A stretch of 64,000 nt of DNA from Epiperipatus broadwayi. Its lineage: Eukaryota; Onychophora; Udeonychophora; Euonychophora; Peripatidae. The translations under genes and the position numbers were made by a program. The stretch lies in the NCBI GenBank assembly GCA_028023455.1, contig JAQFVV010000042.1, positions 6,719,922 through 6,783,921 on the forward strand, given 5' to 3'. Position 1 is the first letter of the stretch. The number at the start of each line of letters is the position of its first letter. The notes under the pieces were generated by a model, which made no database searches, had not been told where the DNA came from, and worked only from the letters and a program-made list of their open reading frames with translations. Shown one piece after another: positions 11,696 to 24,169 of the stretch.

Positions 11696-12572
11696 GTATA
11701 TTTTTCTTATTTTTTACAAAAGTTATAATTATAAAGAGAAAGGCTTTACCCTTATCCACAGGTGCTTTAAATGTTTAGAATAGCCAAATGATGTAATTTT
11801 TTGATTATAGAGGAAACTCTCAAACCTCAACACAAGATAGGGACTTTATAAAGAATGGCTATATTATCTTTAACCTAAATTCCCATTTATATAGGACAAT
11901 GCCTGTCTCTTTATAATTGCATACTGCCTGTATGATTGATAACTAATTAGAAGTTATAATTATTTATTATTTTATATATATTTGTAAAAAAGATGTTACT
12001 TAATTTATGAAATTCATAATTATTATATATATATATGCAGATAATGCAAACAATAATTAATACATTAAAGAACTTAACTTACATATAAAAGAGAGCATTC
12101 AATATATAATAATAATAAAACAACTAATAGAACTGTCACCTTAATTTTAAATTACTGTGAATTCATTTGATGTAGGAACTTGTTTTAATGAATCATAGTT
12201 ATGGATTTATTACTTTTTAATAGTTTTATAAAAATCATCAAGAAATTACTAGGAAGAGTTTGCAAATATGGAAAAACTTTTCTGTAAATTTAACTTGCTC
12301 AATAATAAAAGAGGTGGTTATGATTCAAGCTTTGATTTGTGTAGTATACTATCTAGGTTTCATAAACTTATAAAAGTAAATATTTTCAGACAATTTAAGC
12401 TGAATCTTTTAGTTTTTTGATAAATAGGTCATAGTTTTTCTAAGAAAAATTTATTAGCATTCTTATTTTAAATGTGTAAATGAACTGCTGCTAGAATTTA
12501 AAAAAATAATATTAGTACTAAGCATTTGAATTTATTTGTCTTTTTATCAGGTATGAACAAAGAAAAACTTAC
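11696..12572. other. Intron or 3' region, nothing recognised
   Basis: This is AT-rich sequence beyond the last recognised YARS2 exon. The expected next exon of the S4-like region was sought on the minus strand and not found. Confidence 0.45.
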
Positions 12573-12639
12573 CTCCATGTACTAACAAAGATAAATGTGA
12601 GGCCAATGCTTCCTGGGCTACTTTCAAATGAGGCCGTAT
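12573..12639 (-). CDS. YARS2: YARS2 exon, LVHG segment (last exon recognised)
   Basis: This 67 nt exon encodes IRPHLKVAQEALASHLSLLV followed by HG plus one base. It corresponds to the QKRLAAEVTKLVHG helix of animal YARS2. The acceptor is TTTCAG and the donor G followed by GTAAGT. The protein should continue for roughly a further hundred residues, including the S4-like domain, but no matching exon was recognised between here and position 1. Confidence 0.9.
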
Positions 12640-12676
12640 CTGAAATTTATATATATAAGAATAAATTATAATATAT

Positions 12677-15250
12677 TGTAACAGCTATGTTACATGGCAC
12701 ACAATAACATAGTATCTGTACACAAATATATATAAAGTTGAAAGGAAAAGTAGAAATAAACACAGACAAAAATTTTGTAGATATTTTCCACATCTCCCTG
12801 GAATAATTATAGTAAAAGATTAAATAATTTTGAGTTTAAAATAATATTTTATTATAAATTAAACATTTAAAAAGGTCTAATAAATATTTTTATTGAATGC
12901 TGATTTTGAAATTAAAAACAAGCATGTTTTATGATAAAATGTTTATTGATAATTGTAAAAATTTCTATTATCTATTTTTGAAATCTTTTAATTAATACTT
13001 GTATACATTTCTCTATCTAAATAGAAATTTTTGTAGATCATATTTTAGATAAAACTTTAAAGTTGCTTTTGAAAGAATTAAAAGTGATTTTTTGAAAAGA
13101 AAAAAAAACAATTTTTAATTAATGTATTTTTGTCACCCAATCTAACTATAAAAAGGGGTCAATAAAAAGGTTCGAGGATTAAGTTGGCTAATAATAGTTT
13201 GTTTTAGTTGGTAGCTGTAGCAGTTAGTTGGCTAGCAGAGTTGATATCCACAGATATACAGAGCTACCATGAAGATGTAAGACCACAAAAAAGAAAGCTG
13301 CTTTATCGTTCATGATGGTGGTTTGAATTCACTTGGGGGAAAATGGATAAATTCCAGTGTTGAAATTCATAGCTACAATTGTCTTCTAGAAGACAGCTTG
13401 CTTGCTTGAAATCTATCCAATACTGAAAAGGGAGATTACTGCATGTCGACAGTTAACTGGACTTAACTAGTCTCACCAAAAGAATCTCTCAGCTTACTGA
13501 AAAATTAGTTTATATATATGCTGATTTATCTGTATACAGATAAAAAGAAATAAATGTATAAGGTGAGTAGCATTATATATAAAGATAATGAAATTTTAAA
13601 TAATTTCTTTAGTAAAAATGACATTTTAAAAGTGATAGATATATATAGAAAGATACTATTTTAAATTGTTTAGTAAAAAAGAAAAAAAGACATTTTAAAA
13701 GTGAAACAAGTAAATAATTTTGCTTGGATTAAAAAGCTAAGAATCAATAATTAATTGATGATCCTATTTAAAAAGAAAAAAAGAGAAGAAATAAAAAAAA
13801 GAAAATCTTTTTAGAGTAACCTGTCAAAAACAAAAAACTTTTATCGACTGTCGAAAAAATTGGTAGTACTTTTTTTTAAAGATAAAAAAGGAAACTGTAA
13901 TCAGCAAGGAGAACAACTTACTATTAAAATAACAAATGGATATTATACTTTCAATATTGAATTAATTATGAAAAATATAATAAATGCCATTGTGCACATA
14001 AATTTGTATGCAAACAAACATATATATTAAATCAATAATTAATTACAAATTATAAAAATTAATTTCATTTATTATTTTGACGAATTCAAACAGGTTAATA
14101 AATTATTGTACCACATGTCTGTGCAATGATATATATGTTTTGTGTAAATCCATTGGAGTATTTTATATCACTAAAATGTGGTAACTTTAAATTTTAATCA
14201 TTTATTATATTTTATGACGATTGAAATATAGTCATCAATTGTATGGCACATCTATGTGCAAATCAATGCACGTCAGATAGACCCTTATATGTAAATTTTA
14301 ATCATTTTTTAATTATTAAATGACAATTCAAATATATTCATTTATAGTACACCGCATGTCTGTGCACTGATATATATGTGTTTTATGTAAATCTAGTATA
14401 GGTAAATTTTAATCATGTATTTTTATTTTATGGAAGTCAAATATGTTCAGAAATTATTATGCCACATGTTTGTGAGCATAAATACCAATGCCTGTAAGAT
14501 ATACCCTTATATATACATTTTAATTATTTATTTTATGACAATTCAAATATGTTCAGAAATTATTAAGCCACATGTTTGTGTGCTGACTGTGTTTTAAGTA
14601 AACCTATTGGAACACATATGTAAATCATAATGTAATAATTCGAATTTTATATATTAATCAAAATCAGAAGATTTATATATGTATAGCCATATTCTACAGA
14701 CTTCATTTTTTTATTGTTATTAATAAACTTGTATTTCATTGTTAAAATTATTCCAGTGAACTTAATTCTAACGTTTTAGAATATTATATGTTATATCCTC
14801 TTGATCACAGTAAGTTATAGAGCTTATGTTCTCTGAGCCAGATTCAAGAATAAGTTTATTATAAGGAAGGGGATGTATATTAGTGCATGGGCATCCAGTG
14901 ATGATGAAGATGAATAATCCTGGGTTGACGCTAATATTCTTTAAAGTCCATGCATTATAATTATTTTAGTTTAGTCTCTATAAGAATTTAAGTTTACAAT
15001 TTGGCCAATACATTAATGGTATTAAGTAGTCAGAGCATCGATGATGATCAGCATCTTTTAGTATCCCAGCATTATTTTTTTGTTGGTTATATTCTTATGA
15101 ATAAGCACTTAAGTTTGTGCATCCAAATTAATGTTTAAATAATTGCCCCAAGCTGGCAATGACTAAATAGTTGGCCTGGTCTTCAGTAGACCTATTTCAA
15201 ATCCAATCACAAGATTGAGATTTATTTTTACTATTGATCATTCATAATGA
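12677..15250 (+). mobile_element. Long LTR-like element (family 3), 3'-truncated
   Basis: It starts TGTAACAGC after ATAT and runs parallel to the reverse complement of 46698-49543. Shared landmarks are TATATAAAGTTGAAAGG near 12730, a T-rich region, CCAGTGA...CTTAATTCTAA near 14755, and CAATCACAAGATTGA near 15206. The terminal part, with the TTACA end seen in the other copy, is missing; a LINE follows. It probably derives from a long-terminal-repeat retrotransposon. Confidence 0.7.
13980..14640 (+). repeat. Tandem repeat of roughly 100 bp inside the LTR-like element
   Basis: Several degenerate units repeat the phrase CCACATGT(C/T)TGTG...GATATAT...TTTTAATCATTTA. The same array occurs inverted at about 47480-47960, so it belongs to the family 3 element. 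Confidence 0.65.
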
Positions 15251-15299
15251 TGGATGATTATTACTTATTTATAATGCTAGTGAATTTCTTTAATTATAC

Positions 15300-17120
15300 T
15301 TATAGTTACTCTAGAATTTTTCTCCATCTAGCTCTATCCCACTTCCACAACATTATCTTTGTCCACTCCATGGCCTTTTTATCTAGATCCCTCTTATTTT
15401 TTCCAACCCCTGCAAAAAGACCAATAAGCCACTGTCTGTATAATCACTTGCTCTATATTTATTCTCCCACATTATTTGTACCCTTTCTGCTTGTAAGCAT
15501 TTACATTCTATTGGCAAATGCCTAATATTTTCCATGCCTTCCTTACATAACCTGCAAACTAAATCGCCCACATTTCTCCATTTATGTGTATATTCCCTTG
15601 TTGCTAGCGATCCTGTTCGAGTCTTAAATAGTAAATTACTTTCCTTGATATTATCATAAATTAACTCTCATCCAATATTCAGTTTACTTATATATATATT
15701 TAAGCTCTTTTTACTCTCTACACTAGTTCTCCATCTCTCTATTTTTTTAATTAATACATCTATTCTTCTATCCCTGTCTTTGCCACTATAACACCCAACA
15801 ATCCTCCTAACACAATCATTCCACCCTTAATACAAGTATACTGACATAAAGTCTTTATCCAAATCTTCTGCATACATACTATTTTTTCACCCATCTTGTT
15901 GTCTGTCCTTTATTTGTAACTCAATTAAATACTACTTTGGCTATTCTCTTACTATCCATAAATTTGTAATCGACCAAAGATTTTGATTTTACTTTTTTGC
16001 ATCTCGTATAAAAACTTGACCATCCCATTTCTAATTCAATTGCCTCTTTTACCATCCAAACCTCTGCATCTAATGCATGTCTTCCTACTTTGCTTTGTAC
16101 TTTTTCAAGTAATCTAACACCCTTTTGTTAACACATAACACATCATTACCATAGGTTAACCCTGCAACTGCCACTATCTTCCATACAATTCTTACTACAT
16201 TATATTTATTACATGAAAACACTGCTAATTCCTTTATCAGTACCTTTCTTTTCCTTGCTTCATTTATCATTTTTTCCCCCCATTCTTCCAAACAATTCCT
16301 CTGATTACTTAAGACAATTCACAAATAGTTGTATCTATTCACCACATTTAACTTTATATCCCCCAAGAAAAATTCTTTCTCTTCTCTTTCTCCAGCATTT
16401 ACCATCATTACTTTTGATTTTTCTTCACTAAATTTGATCCCCATCTCTTTACCTACCCCTGCACAAGTCTTCAGCACAACTTCCATATCTTCTCTATTTT
16501 CTGTGCATAAGAAAATATATCAGCAAATAAAAGACCTGATAATGATGCACTCTCTTACCATTTACTACTAGTAACTCTACTCCTCTTCCTAATCTTTCTA
16601 TTATAACAAAAACAAAATACATAACACAGGGCATTCTTGCCTTAATCCCACTTTATTTTTAACTCTAACTGATTCTATATTTCCTAATTGATATATATAA
16701 TAATTATTTGCCTACAATCTCTTAATAAGATCCATTAGAGCCCCATTCTTTCTCAAATTTACTAAACTTATCCATAATCTACTTCTATTCACTCTATCAT
16801 ATACCGTCTCTATATTTATAAAGACCATATATAATTGCCTACCTGCATTCCCATTCATTTCTATAAGTTGTATGACTACTAAACTATCTCCTATATGCCT
16901 ATTCATTCTAAAACCTCCTTGCATTTCTTTCACTATATTATTTTCTTCCATCCATTTTGCCACCCTTCCAGCCACCATATAGGCAAAGCTTTATATACAC
17001 ACAACCAGCATTACTCCTGCCAGTCTATAATTGTTTATCTTTCTAGGGTACCATTTCCTTTAAATAATAATCTCATTCTTGTGTTATTCCAGGTATCTGG
17101 GAATTCTGTATTCACAATCA
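15300..17120 (-). pseudogene. Decayed non-LTR retrotransposon (LINE) reverse transcriptase
   Basis: The minus strand holds reverse transcriptase pieces in order. At 16978-16712: MVAGRVAKWMEENNIVKEMQ, GGFRMNRHIGDSL, then NIETVYDRVNRSRLW (finger and palm, A motif region). At about 16540-16400: FAD-like remnant and NREDMEVVLKTCAGVGKEMG then SEEKSKVMMVN. At 16291-16085: VWKIVAVAGLTYGNDVL (thumb). At 15571-15450: CRLCKEGMENIRHLPIEC, a CCHC-like C-terminal zinc motif. Many frameshifts and stops break it. The clade was not assigned; it is distinct from the RTE-like copies elsewhere in the window. Confidence 0.8.
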
Positions 17121-18073
17121 AATAAATATATGTCAATGAATGAAAATAATTTTATAGTATTCTATTAATTGGTTAAAATACTAAATGTATGTGTATTAGT
17201 TTATGAATATATTCAAGTTTTAATACCAACAAGTTTGCAATAATAGTATTTGAATAAAGTCAGACTATTGTTTCCTGACAGGGAGATTAAAGTGTTTAAA
17301 CCTCTAGCTTACCTAATTCCAAGATTGTTTAAAAAATATGCATATAATGCAGCAAACCAATAAGATATTTTTTCCAGTGGTTAATAGTCTATGAGTGGCG
17401 AACTTATATCAGAAATGCTGTGAATTAATTTATTCACTTGTATCTGTGTGAGAGAGATTATACTGATGAATAAAAGATAAACAAATCTTACAAAATAAAG
17501 TTTGAAATCTTTATTTAGTCTTGAAGGATATTTTAAACGAACCAAGTAAATTTAATTTATAGTAAAACTTATCAATAATCCATATATTTTGAGATTTGAT
17601 AAGTAGAATAACCAAAACTTTCTTTAAATATCTATAACAAATAAGATAGTTATGTGTCATGAGGATTACTATTTATTTAAATTTTTTTTCCCGGTATATG
17701 GCATATTGTAAGCATCAATTAATAGTTGATTCATATTTATACATAGCAAAAATGAATACCAATCAAATATTATAAGATTGTAATTAGGTAAATTTTATAC
17801 TTACAGACTGTAATATAGTGGTAAGTAGATTTATTACCAATTACATTAAGTCCTTAATATTACACATTGAAACTGTATCTCTCTTATTATGTATTGTATT
17901 ACAGTTTGGAAAAACATTACGACATCCGCAAGTATTCTAAAAAAATTTGGTGCTGTTTAAATGTGGAGTGATTGGAAAATGTCTACAAGCAGCTTAAAAC
18001 AGATGTATATACACATGTATATGTATGTGAACAATATAACAACTTCCAAAATAGAGGTCTAAATAAGTAATAC
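17121..18073. other. YARS2 intron, nothing recognised
   Basis: AT-rich intron sequence between the LINE relic and the YARS2 exon, without a recognised element. Confidence 0.5.
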
Positions 18074-18172
18074 CTTATGCTCCGCCATTATCTCATCAAT
18101 CACTGACAAAGGAATAAATGTAAAAAGTTTCAAATAACGATGAACATCTTCATCAGAAACATTCATAAAATG
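18074..18172 (-). CDS. YARS2: YARS2 exon, alpha-helical anticodon region start
   Basis: This 99 nt exon (33 codons, phase 0 on both sides) encodes [20 protein letters not shown] followed by PLSVIDEIMAEHK. It aligns with [29 protein letters not shown] of human YARS2. The acceptor is TTTCAG and the donor AAG followed by GTATTA. It is preceded by an 8.8 kb intron that holds the solo-LTR-like, short retroposon and fold-back elements at 19.7-25.1 kb. Confidence 0.94.
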
Positions 18173-18236
18173 CTGAAATTTAAATAAATTAATTCATTTA
18201 GTAACATTTTAATATCCAGTACTTTTAATATCAATA

Positions 18237-18332
18237 TGGAATGGCAGACTCAGAACGTAACATTCCTGGATTGGTTCACAGCATTTGCTATGAACCAATC
18301 CAGGAATGTTAAGTTCTGAGTCGGCCATTCCA
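18237..18332. repeat. Near-perfect 42 bp inverted repeat
   Basis: Arms 18237-18278 and 18291-18332 are reverse complements with very few mismatches (TGGAATGGC...GGATTGGTTCA) and a 12 nt loop. It lies about 65 bp upstream, in the transcribed direction, of a YARS2 acceptor, so the transcript would carry a strong hairpin in the intron. Confidence 0.85.
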
Positions 18333-18340
18333 TTACTATG

Positions 18341-19745
18341 CAAAATAACAGAGCAATTTCCACAATAAATCATACTGATAGTAAATTTAGAGCATTTAAA
18401 AATAAAATTAATGCATAACTTACCCCCTTTTTTTCCCTTATAACACTGAAGACTAATTTGATATATTTATTATTTATTTATGAAAATATATTTTATTTTG
18501 TAAATAGTTTTAGTTAAAAATAATAACATGATATTAATAAACCACAATAATTTATGTATATGCTAAAGTTTCTTCTCGTTTCAAGGAAAGTGACTATATA
18601 AAATTTATTTTGATGTTTTAGCATATGACAAAAATACAATGAAATGAGTTTCTATATCTTCTTCTCTGCACCAGAATGATTAATAAAGACAATTTGCCCA
18701 TATTCATTTTACTGTACTATGCCTTATCCTTATGGTTCAGAGATCTGCCCAGGGAAAAAATTTACTAGCAGCTAAGTTCATGTTATGAAGTGAAAGTTTC
18801 ACTTTAGCCATTAAAAACTTGAGTTGTGAAGTAGAAACTTTCCTTTCAACAAGCTATTCTGCAACTGAATCAATAAGCAGCACTAAATAATTTCATTTAC
18901 AATTCATAAAATACAAATATTTAAAATAGATGCACTATCAATAATACACTGACTCAAGACTATTTTAAAATGTTGTAGAAGACAATAAATTAATCAAATA
19001 GTTCAGATGTAGTGAAGAACAGCTATTGTATTAGATCTTTAATAATACTGAGGGCAATTCAGCAATATTGATACTCATATTTAATATCAACACAACAAAC
19101 AAAGATTATAAAATTTTGCTAAATAAAATGTTTAAAAAAATTAATTCCTTTATTACATTAATACAAACTGTATTCAAGTTGCCTCTTAATTAAATGTAAT
19201 TTTTTATTATTCATTATTACATGTAATATTCGTATATCTAAAGAATTAGATAGGAATAAATATTCTAGACCAACCCAAAGGCTTAAATAATGACTGACAA
19301 GTTTAACAATTCCACTAATACACAGACATGCTACTCTAAATCATCTTAACATTTCCTTTAGTAACTGATCCAGGTTGTTATCTATTCTGGTAAATTAATT
19401 ATTAATTTATCATTATCAAACTATTAATCATAGAAAGTTCAAACAAAAACGGATTATAAAAGAATACAAATCACACTTTTCTGATCTTAAAATTATCACA
19501 CTAAAATAAATCCCAGACAAAATAAGAGCAATTTAAAAATATGCATCACAAACCTGAAGTGATAATGTAGATATGAAGCTTATTTAAACTCCAAACTGAC
19601 ATATTGCATAAATATACAAGCACACACTATAATTTATTATTAATATATTCAATTACCTTAAAATATGCTATTCCAATTAAAATTGTTATTTTCTAATTGT
19701 TTTAATTAATGAATATATTCTATATAATTAGTGAATATATATACG
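18341..19745. other. YARS2 intron, nothing recognised
   Basis: No coding similarity or clear repeat structure was recognised here. Confidence 0.5.
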
Positions 19746-19756
19746 TATGAATAATA

Positions 19757-20049
19757 GAGGCAAAACTCTCCTTACAGTAGCACCATTCAGTGAAAGCCAG
19801 AGTAATCAATGAATGCAAAAAGGTTTGTGTATAAAATCCCTATCTAGTGTGTACTCATCCAATATTCTCAGATTAGTTTCTAGCTTGTGGCTTTCATCAG
19901 TGAAAAGCCTTGGATCTGCAAACATTGCATCTAGATCGTAAGTATCTCTGACTTGCAGCAAATGGCACTACTGTATGGAGAGTTTTGCCTGTCAAAAATA
20001 GCTTGTGCAAGCATAAAGAATGGTGATCATGTGATATTTGACGGTTTTA
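19757..20049 (-). mobile_element. Hammerhead-bearing short retroposon (family 1)
   Basis: This 293 bp copy lies between direct repeats of TATGAATAATA (19746-19756 and 20050-20060). It shows the family layout: an end starting GGCAAAACTCTCC, a body with CCAGAGTAATCAATG, a hammerhead at 19859-19913, an inverted copy of the GGCAAAACTCTCC end near 19975-19990, and a tail GATCATGTGATA. The variable-length target duplication argues for retroposition rather than a cut-and-paste MITE. Confidence 0.8.
19859..19913 (-). ncRNA. Hammerhead ribozyme (family 1 copy)
   Basis: The minus strand folds as CCAA-GGC-UUUUCA, CUGAUGA, A-AGC-CACAA-GCU-A, GAAAC, UAAUC, UGAGAA-UA-UUGG. Stem I UUUUCA/UGAGAA and stem II AGC/GCU pair fully and covary with the 62109-62163 copy. 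AAUC replaces GUC, so the second stem III pair is lost, although the core UH is kept. Confidence 0.75.
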
Positions 20050-20063
20050 TATGAATAATAAAT

Positions 20064-20442
20064 ATAAATACAATTTATCCAAACTTCAAACACTTTTTAG
20101 CAAACTTTATTTGTACATACACCTACGTTTCGACTGACCTGCAGTCTTCTTCAGAGTAAGGTTATTCTGATCTTCTAAATAAAATAATGAAAAATCGTGA
20201 TCTTCTAAATAAAATAATGAAAAATCGTTTTTTGAAAAAAACGATTTTTCATTATTTTATTTAGAAGATCAAATAACCTTACTCTGAAGAAGACTGCAGG
20301 TCAGTCGAAAGGTAGGTGTATGTACAAATAAAGTTTGCTAACCTTACTCTGAAGAAGACTGCAGGTCAGTCGAAACGTAGGTGTATGTATAAATAAAGTT
20401 TGCTAAAAAGTGTTTGAAGTTTGGATAAATTGTATTTATATG
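20064..20442. repeat. Fold-back element carrying hammerhead-like motifs in both arms
   Basis: The left arm (from CAATTTATCCAAACTTC at about 20071) and the right arm (to about 20430) are reverse complements. Between them are an inner fold of AATAATGAAAAATCG repeats and, in the right arm, a tandem repeat of about 60 bp. Each arm has CUGAAGA, stem GACUG/CAGUC with loop CAGGU, then GAAA. Left copy: minus, about 20113-20153. Right copies: plus, about 20283-20320 and 20348-20390. Confidence 0.75.
20348..20392 (+). ncRNA. Hammerhead-like motif in fold-back element
   Basis: CUGAAGA fits CUGANGA. After one extra A, GACUG pairs with CAGUC across loop CAGGU, and GAAAC follows, with GU-A available for a two-pair stem III. 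Stem I pairs poorly (G-C, U-A and A-U after a U-U mismatch). Two further copies lie at 20283-20320 (GAAAG) and, inverted, at 20113-20153. It is likely related to ribozymes of Penelope-like elements, but activity is doubtful. Confidence 0.45.
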
Positions 20443-20816
20443 ATATTATGGCAAACATAAAGAAAAGTGTGATTTTGGTAATATTTATGAATAATAAATA
20501 TAATAATGATATATGAATGTATATATATTAAAACAAAGATTTTCATGGGCTACAGATAAAAATGTCATATTATCTAAGATTCATCCATGTATAATTTACT
20601 GCACTGTCATTTTGACTGGGTCACACTGGCCATCAATTGGATAATGAATATTATAAGAATGATTGTAGACATGCTGTAAACATGACATACATTAAGATTG
20701 AAAGTTCTACAATAGAAACAGGTAGAAATAATAAAAATCAGAATAGAAATAATAAAAAATTAGAATCTATTTAGATTAATGGTTTTTAAAAAATTATTCC
20801 AAATAGAAAATACTGT

Positions 20817-21095
20817 CAATTATATTTGTATATATAATACACAAACATATTAAATATTTTACTTTTTAAAAAATGATATATGTGTATAAGCGTTTACTTT
20901 ATATAGCGCTATGTTTATAATTGTAATACCTTTAAAGATCAGCCTTTCAAGCTATTGTGCAATTATATTTGTATATATAATACACAAACATATTAAATAT
21001 TTTACTTTTTAAAAAATGATATATGTGTATAAGCGTTTACTTTATATAGCGCTATGTTTATAATTGTAATACCTTTAAAGATCAGCCTTTCAAGC
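20817..21095 (+). repeat. Tandem duplication of about 140 bp
   Basis: A segment from CAATTATATTTGTATATATA to CAAGCTATTGTGC occurs twice in direct tandem (about 20817-20955 and 20957-21101) with almost no differences, so it is recent. The end phrase GATCAGCCTTTCAAGCT recurs inverted near 21324-21341, closing a larger fold-back. Confidence 0.85.
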
Positions 21096-21345
21096 TATTG
21101 TGCATGCATCGACGTCATTCATTCAGATATCGTAAACAGTAATTTGAAGTGAGTGGTCTATCCTCACACTTTCATTTCCAGTACTTAAGATTTGCCCATA
21201 TATAAGCATTTGGGTTGGAAAGAACAAGTGGATTCATTTTGTTCTTTCACAAATACTATATCTCGTGTTGGGAATGAAAAAATACATTTATTATTAACAC
21301 TCATAAAAAGCGTATGCACAACAGCTTGAAAGGCTGATCTTTAAA

Positions 21346-24169
21346 TATATGTGTAAGTATATTGTGCCAATCAAAATCATGTGTTCATTCAACAAGACTT
21401 AGAATCCAAGCAAAATATAGCAATCTAGTATGTGCAAGACACACAGATATGGAACAATACTAAATGCTAATCTATTTACCTGTGCTCCAAGGTCTATGAT
21501 TATATGAGCAATGCTTTTGAGGATACTAACAAGTTTTCCATTACTCCAGTCCCAGCAATGAGAACAGGAAGAGCAAAGAGACTTAAAATCACCAATACTA
21601 AAATGATTGACCAATAATCACAACATGAAATAAAGAATTTAATTGATAATAATTAAGGAGATTCATTAATTAAAGGGGTATAATATAACTAAATCAAGTA
21701 ATTAACAATAGAGATTCAGACACTGACTAGCAACATACTAGAGCAGACAAATGATATAACATAAATTTATTAAACAAATAAATACGACAGTTGATCATTA
21801 AAAATGAAACAAATATATATATGGAACTGGCTAGAAAATCATTACAACAAGTTACATAACTGAATATAAATACTATGTTTGATAAATAAATAAATGGGTT
21901 AGTACATAAAATTTGGTTGGTGTGGTTAATACACCAAGGTTAGCATAATTTAACCAAATAAACAATAATATATTTTAGTTTAACCTTCATCAAAATATCA
22001 TGAATTTATGTATAACAGATTTTATTACAACATTACATATATAAGCAATAATTGATGATGGTAGTCTTAAAAGCATGCATGATCACATTTCCACTGGATT
22101 TGGGAGCAAGATGATTAATTATATAATCGGACCTAATACTTAAATAGAATGGTTGGTGAAAGGCATACAATCACGTCTTACAGATAGGATTGCAAATTTA
22201 TGAATAAATCAATAAAAATAATAAAGCAATACGAATCAAGATGGTATTACGTTATCATTTACAATCGCACATATGAAGAAGGTCACTTAAGAAACTCCGG
22301 TGGGGTTTGTCATATTTGTACAAGAGTGAGAATATGCCTGTGCCACGGCCCAAGGACATATCTCTGAATAGTAGTAGCACAAATTAGTGTATTGGGGTGG
22401 TTTATCTGTATTTTCCAATATACTTATCCATTAAATGTGCCTGAAATTGATCCCCAGTAGGAAAAGCATCTACTTTATGAGGGGCAATGAGGAATGGGTC
22501 TAAGCATTCCAAAATCTCAAGGTGAAAACCAATGAATTAAATTACTTTATAACACCTATAACATCTGGATAGTTCATGTCACTAACGACTATGATAAACT
22601 AATTAATACCTGTTTAAAATAATATGCTATCAGACGCAATGGGATGTGTAAACACAAACCCTCCAGGCAGTTAACCAATGCTGGATAAACATAAAATGGG
22701 TCATGATCTAAACTAAAGGGAATAAATTGCTCTCTCCCACATTTCTAAAATATCTCCCTACATTACGATAATGATTAATACATGTACAATTTGACATATT
22801 ATTTAAATAAAATTTCTGATCAAACACATGCTGATAATATCTTGAATATTAAATTCATTTGTGATAGATTTTATTTAAATAAGGTGGCAAAATATAGTTC
22901 AATGTGTGCCGGGCATTATGAAATGTCCATGCACAAGTGTGTTGTAAAGAACATTACAGCAGGTACATATGTATAATAAGTAAATTTTTATATATAAATT
23001 GTATCATAATTAAGCAAAACAAATATATAAATGTGCTACATTAATAATGGAAGTTGGGTCTGGGCATATAATACTCACACACACCAGTTAAAAGAAACAG
23101 CAAAATTAATAAAGAAATATTATGCACAAACACCTAAGCATATAATGAGTTCATGTATTTTTTTTTTTTTTGTCTTTTCTTGTATACTTTCATTTTACAT
23201 GTAATTTTATGGTTATATATGTTTCTTTTCTCTGAGAAACACACAAATGGAGAAAAGCAAACTTTGTTAATTAAATTGGTCATGTGTTGGAACATATTCG
23301 TAAAAAAAATATAATTAAAGTAATTAACATACTTGCATTTTTTTTTTTTTAATTACTTTTCTAAAAACTTTGTAATCTTGTTCTGTACTCAAAGAATTTT
23401 GATTGCTTCAGTAAAAATCTGTAATCAAAAAAGCAGAATTGTTATTAATGAATGTTGTAATTAAAATGTCTTTTTTTTTTTCTTTTCTTAGATAAAATAC
23501 AAATTCTCTTGAATTAATATTGGTTAAAACAAGTGGTCTGAGAATCCAACGTGGAAACTAAGCATTAAAATCCTGTTATACAGAGTTTAAACAAAAGAAA
23601 AAGGGAAAATAGAAAAGAAAATATCTGGACTTTAAGAACAAGTGATGTCATGTTCGATTGATCCGTAGAATTAATGATAAGGGAGGCTAGAAATTATAAA
23701 AGAAAACATTATTGAATTCATTAGTAGTTGTTTTAATCTGACTATTTATCTCACTATGTATTACAGCTAGCTATATAGTGCAGACTTCATGATGTAGGAG
23801 TCTGACACTAGATTTAGTTTCCTTCATTTGCACAGGCTGAGGCTTCCCCAACCACAGTTCCAGAATGTGGCTTGTAGCAGTTGTGTTTCCTGAAAGTATT
23901 GGCAAGCAGCGGTTTCATCTCCAAGGAGAACAATGTACACAAAATGCGAGACTTAGGATGGATTTCCATAAACCTGTCACAATCAGGAGGATTCGTAAAG
24001 ACTTACTCTGGGAAGTATAAACTTTTTTCAATATGAACTTATAGATCAATCTTTTGAATAAACTTTCAATTAGTAACTTAAAGTATGAACTTTAAATGAA
24101 GTCTTATCTGACTGTAAAAAAATTCTAAATCAATTAATTATTTTTTTTTTTTATGTATAACATTTGCTA
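21346..24169. other. YARS2 intron, no recognised gene
   Basis: This is mostly unrecognised sequence, somewhat less AT-rich at 22060-22720 and 23760-23960. Those stretches look like old unidentified repeats; no coding similarity was seen. Confidence 0.45.
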
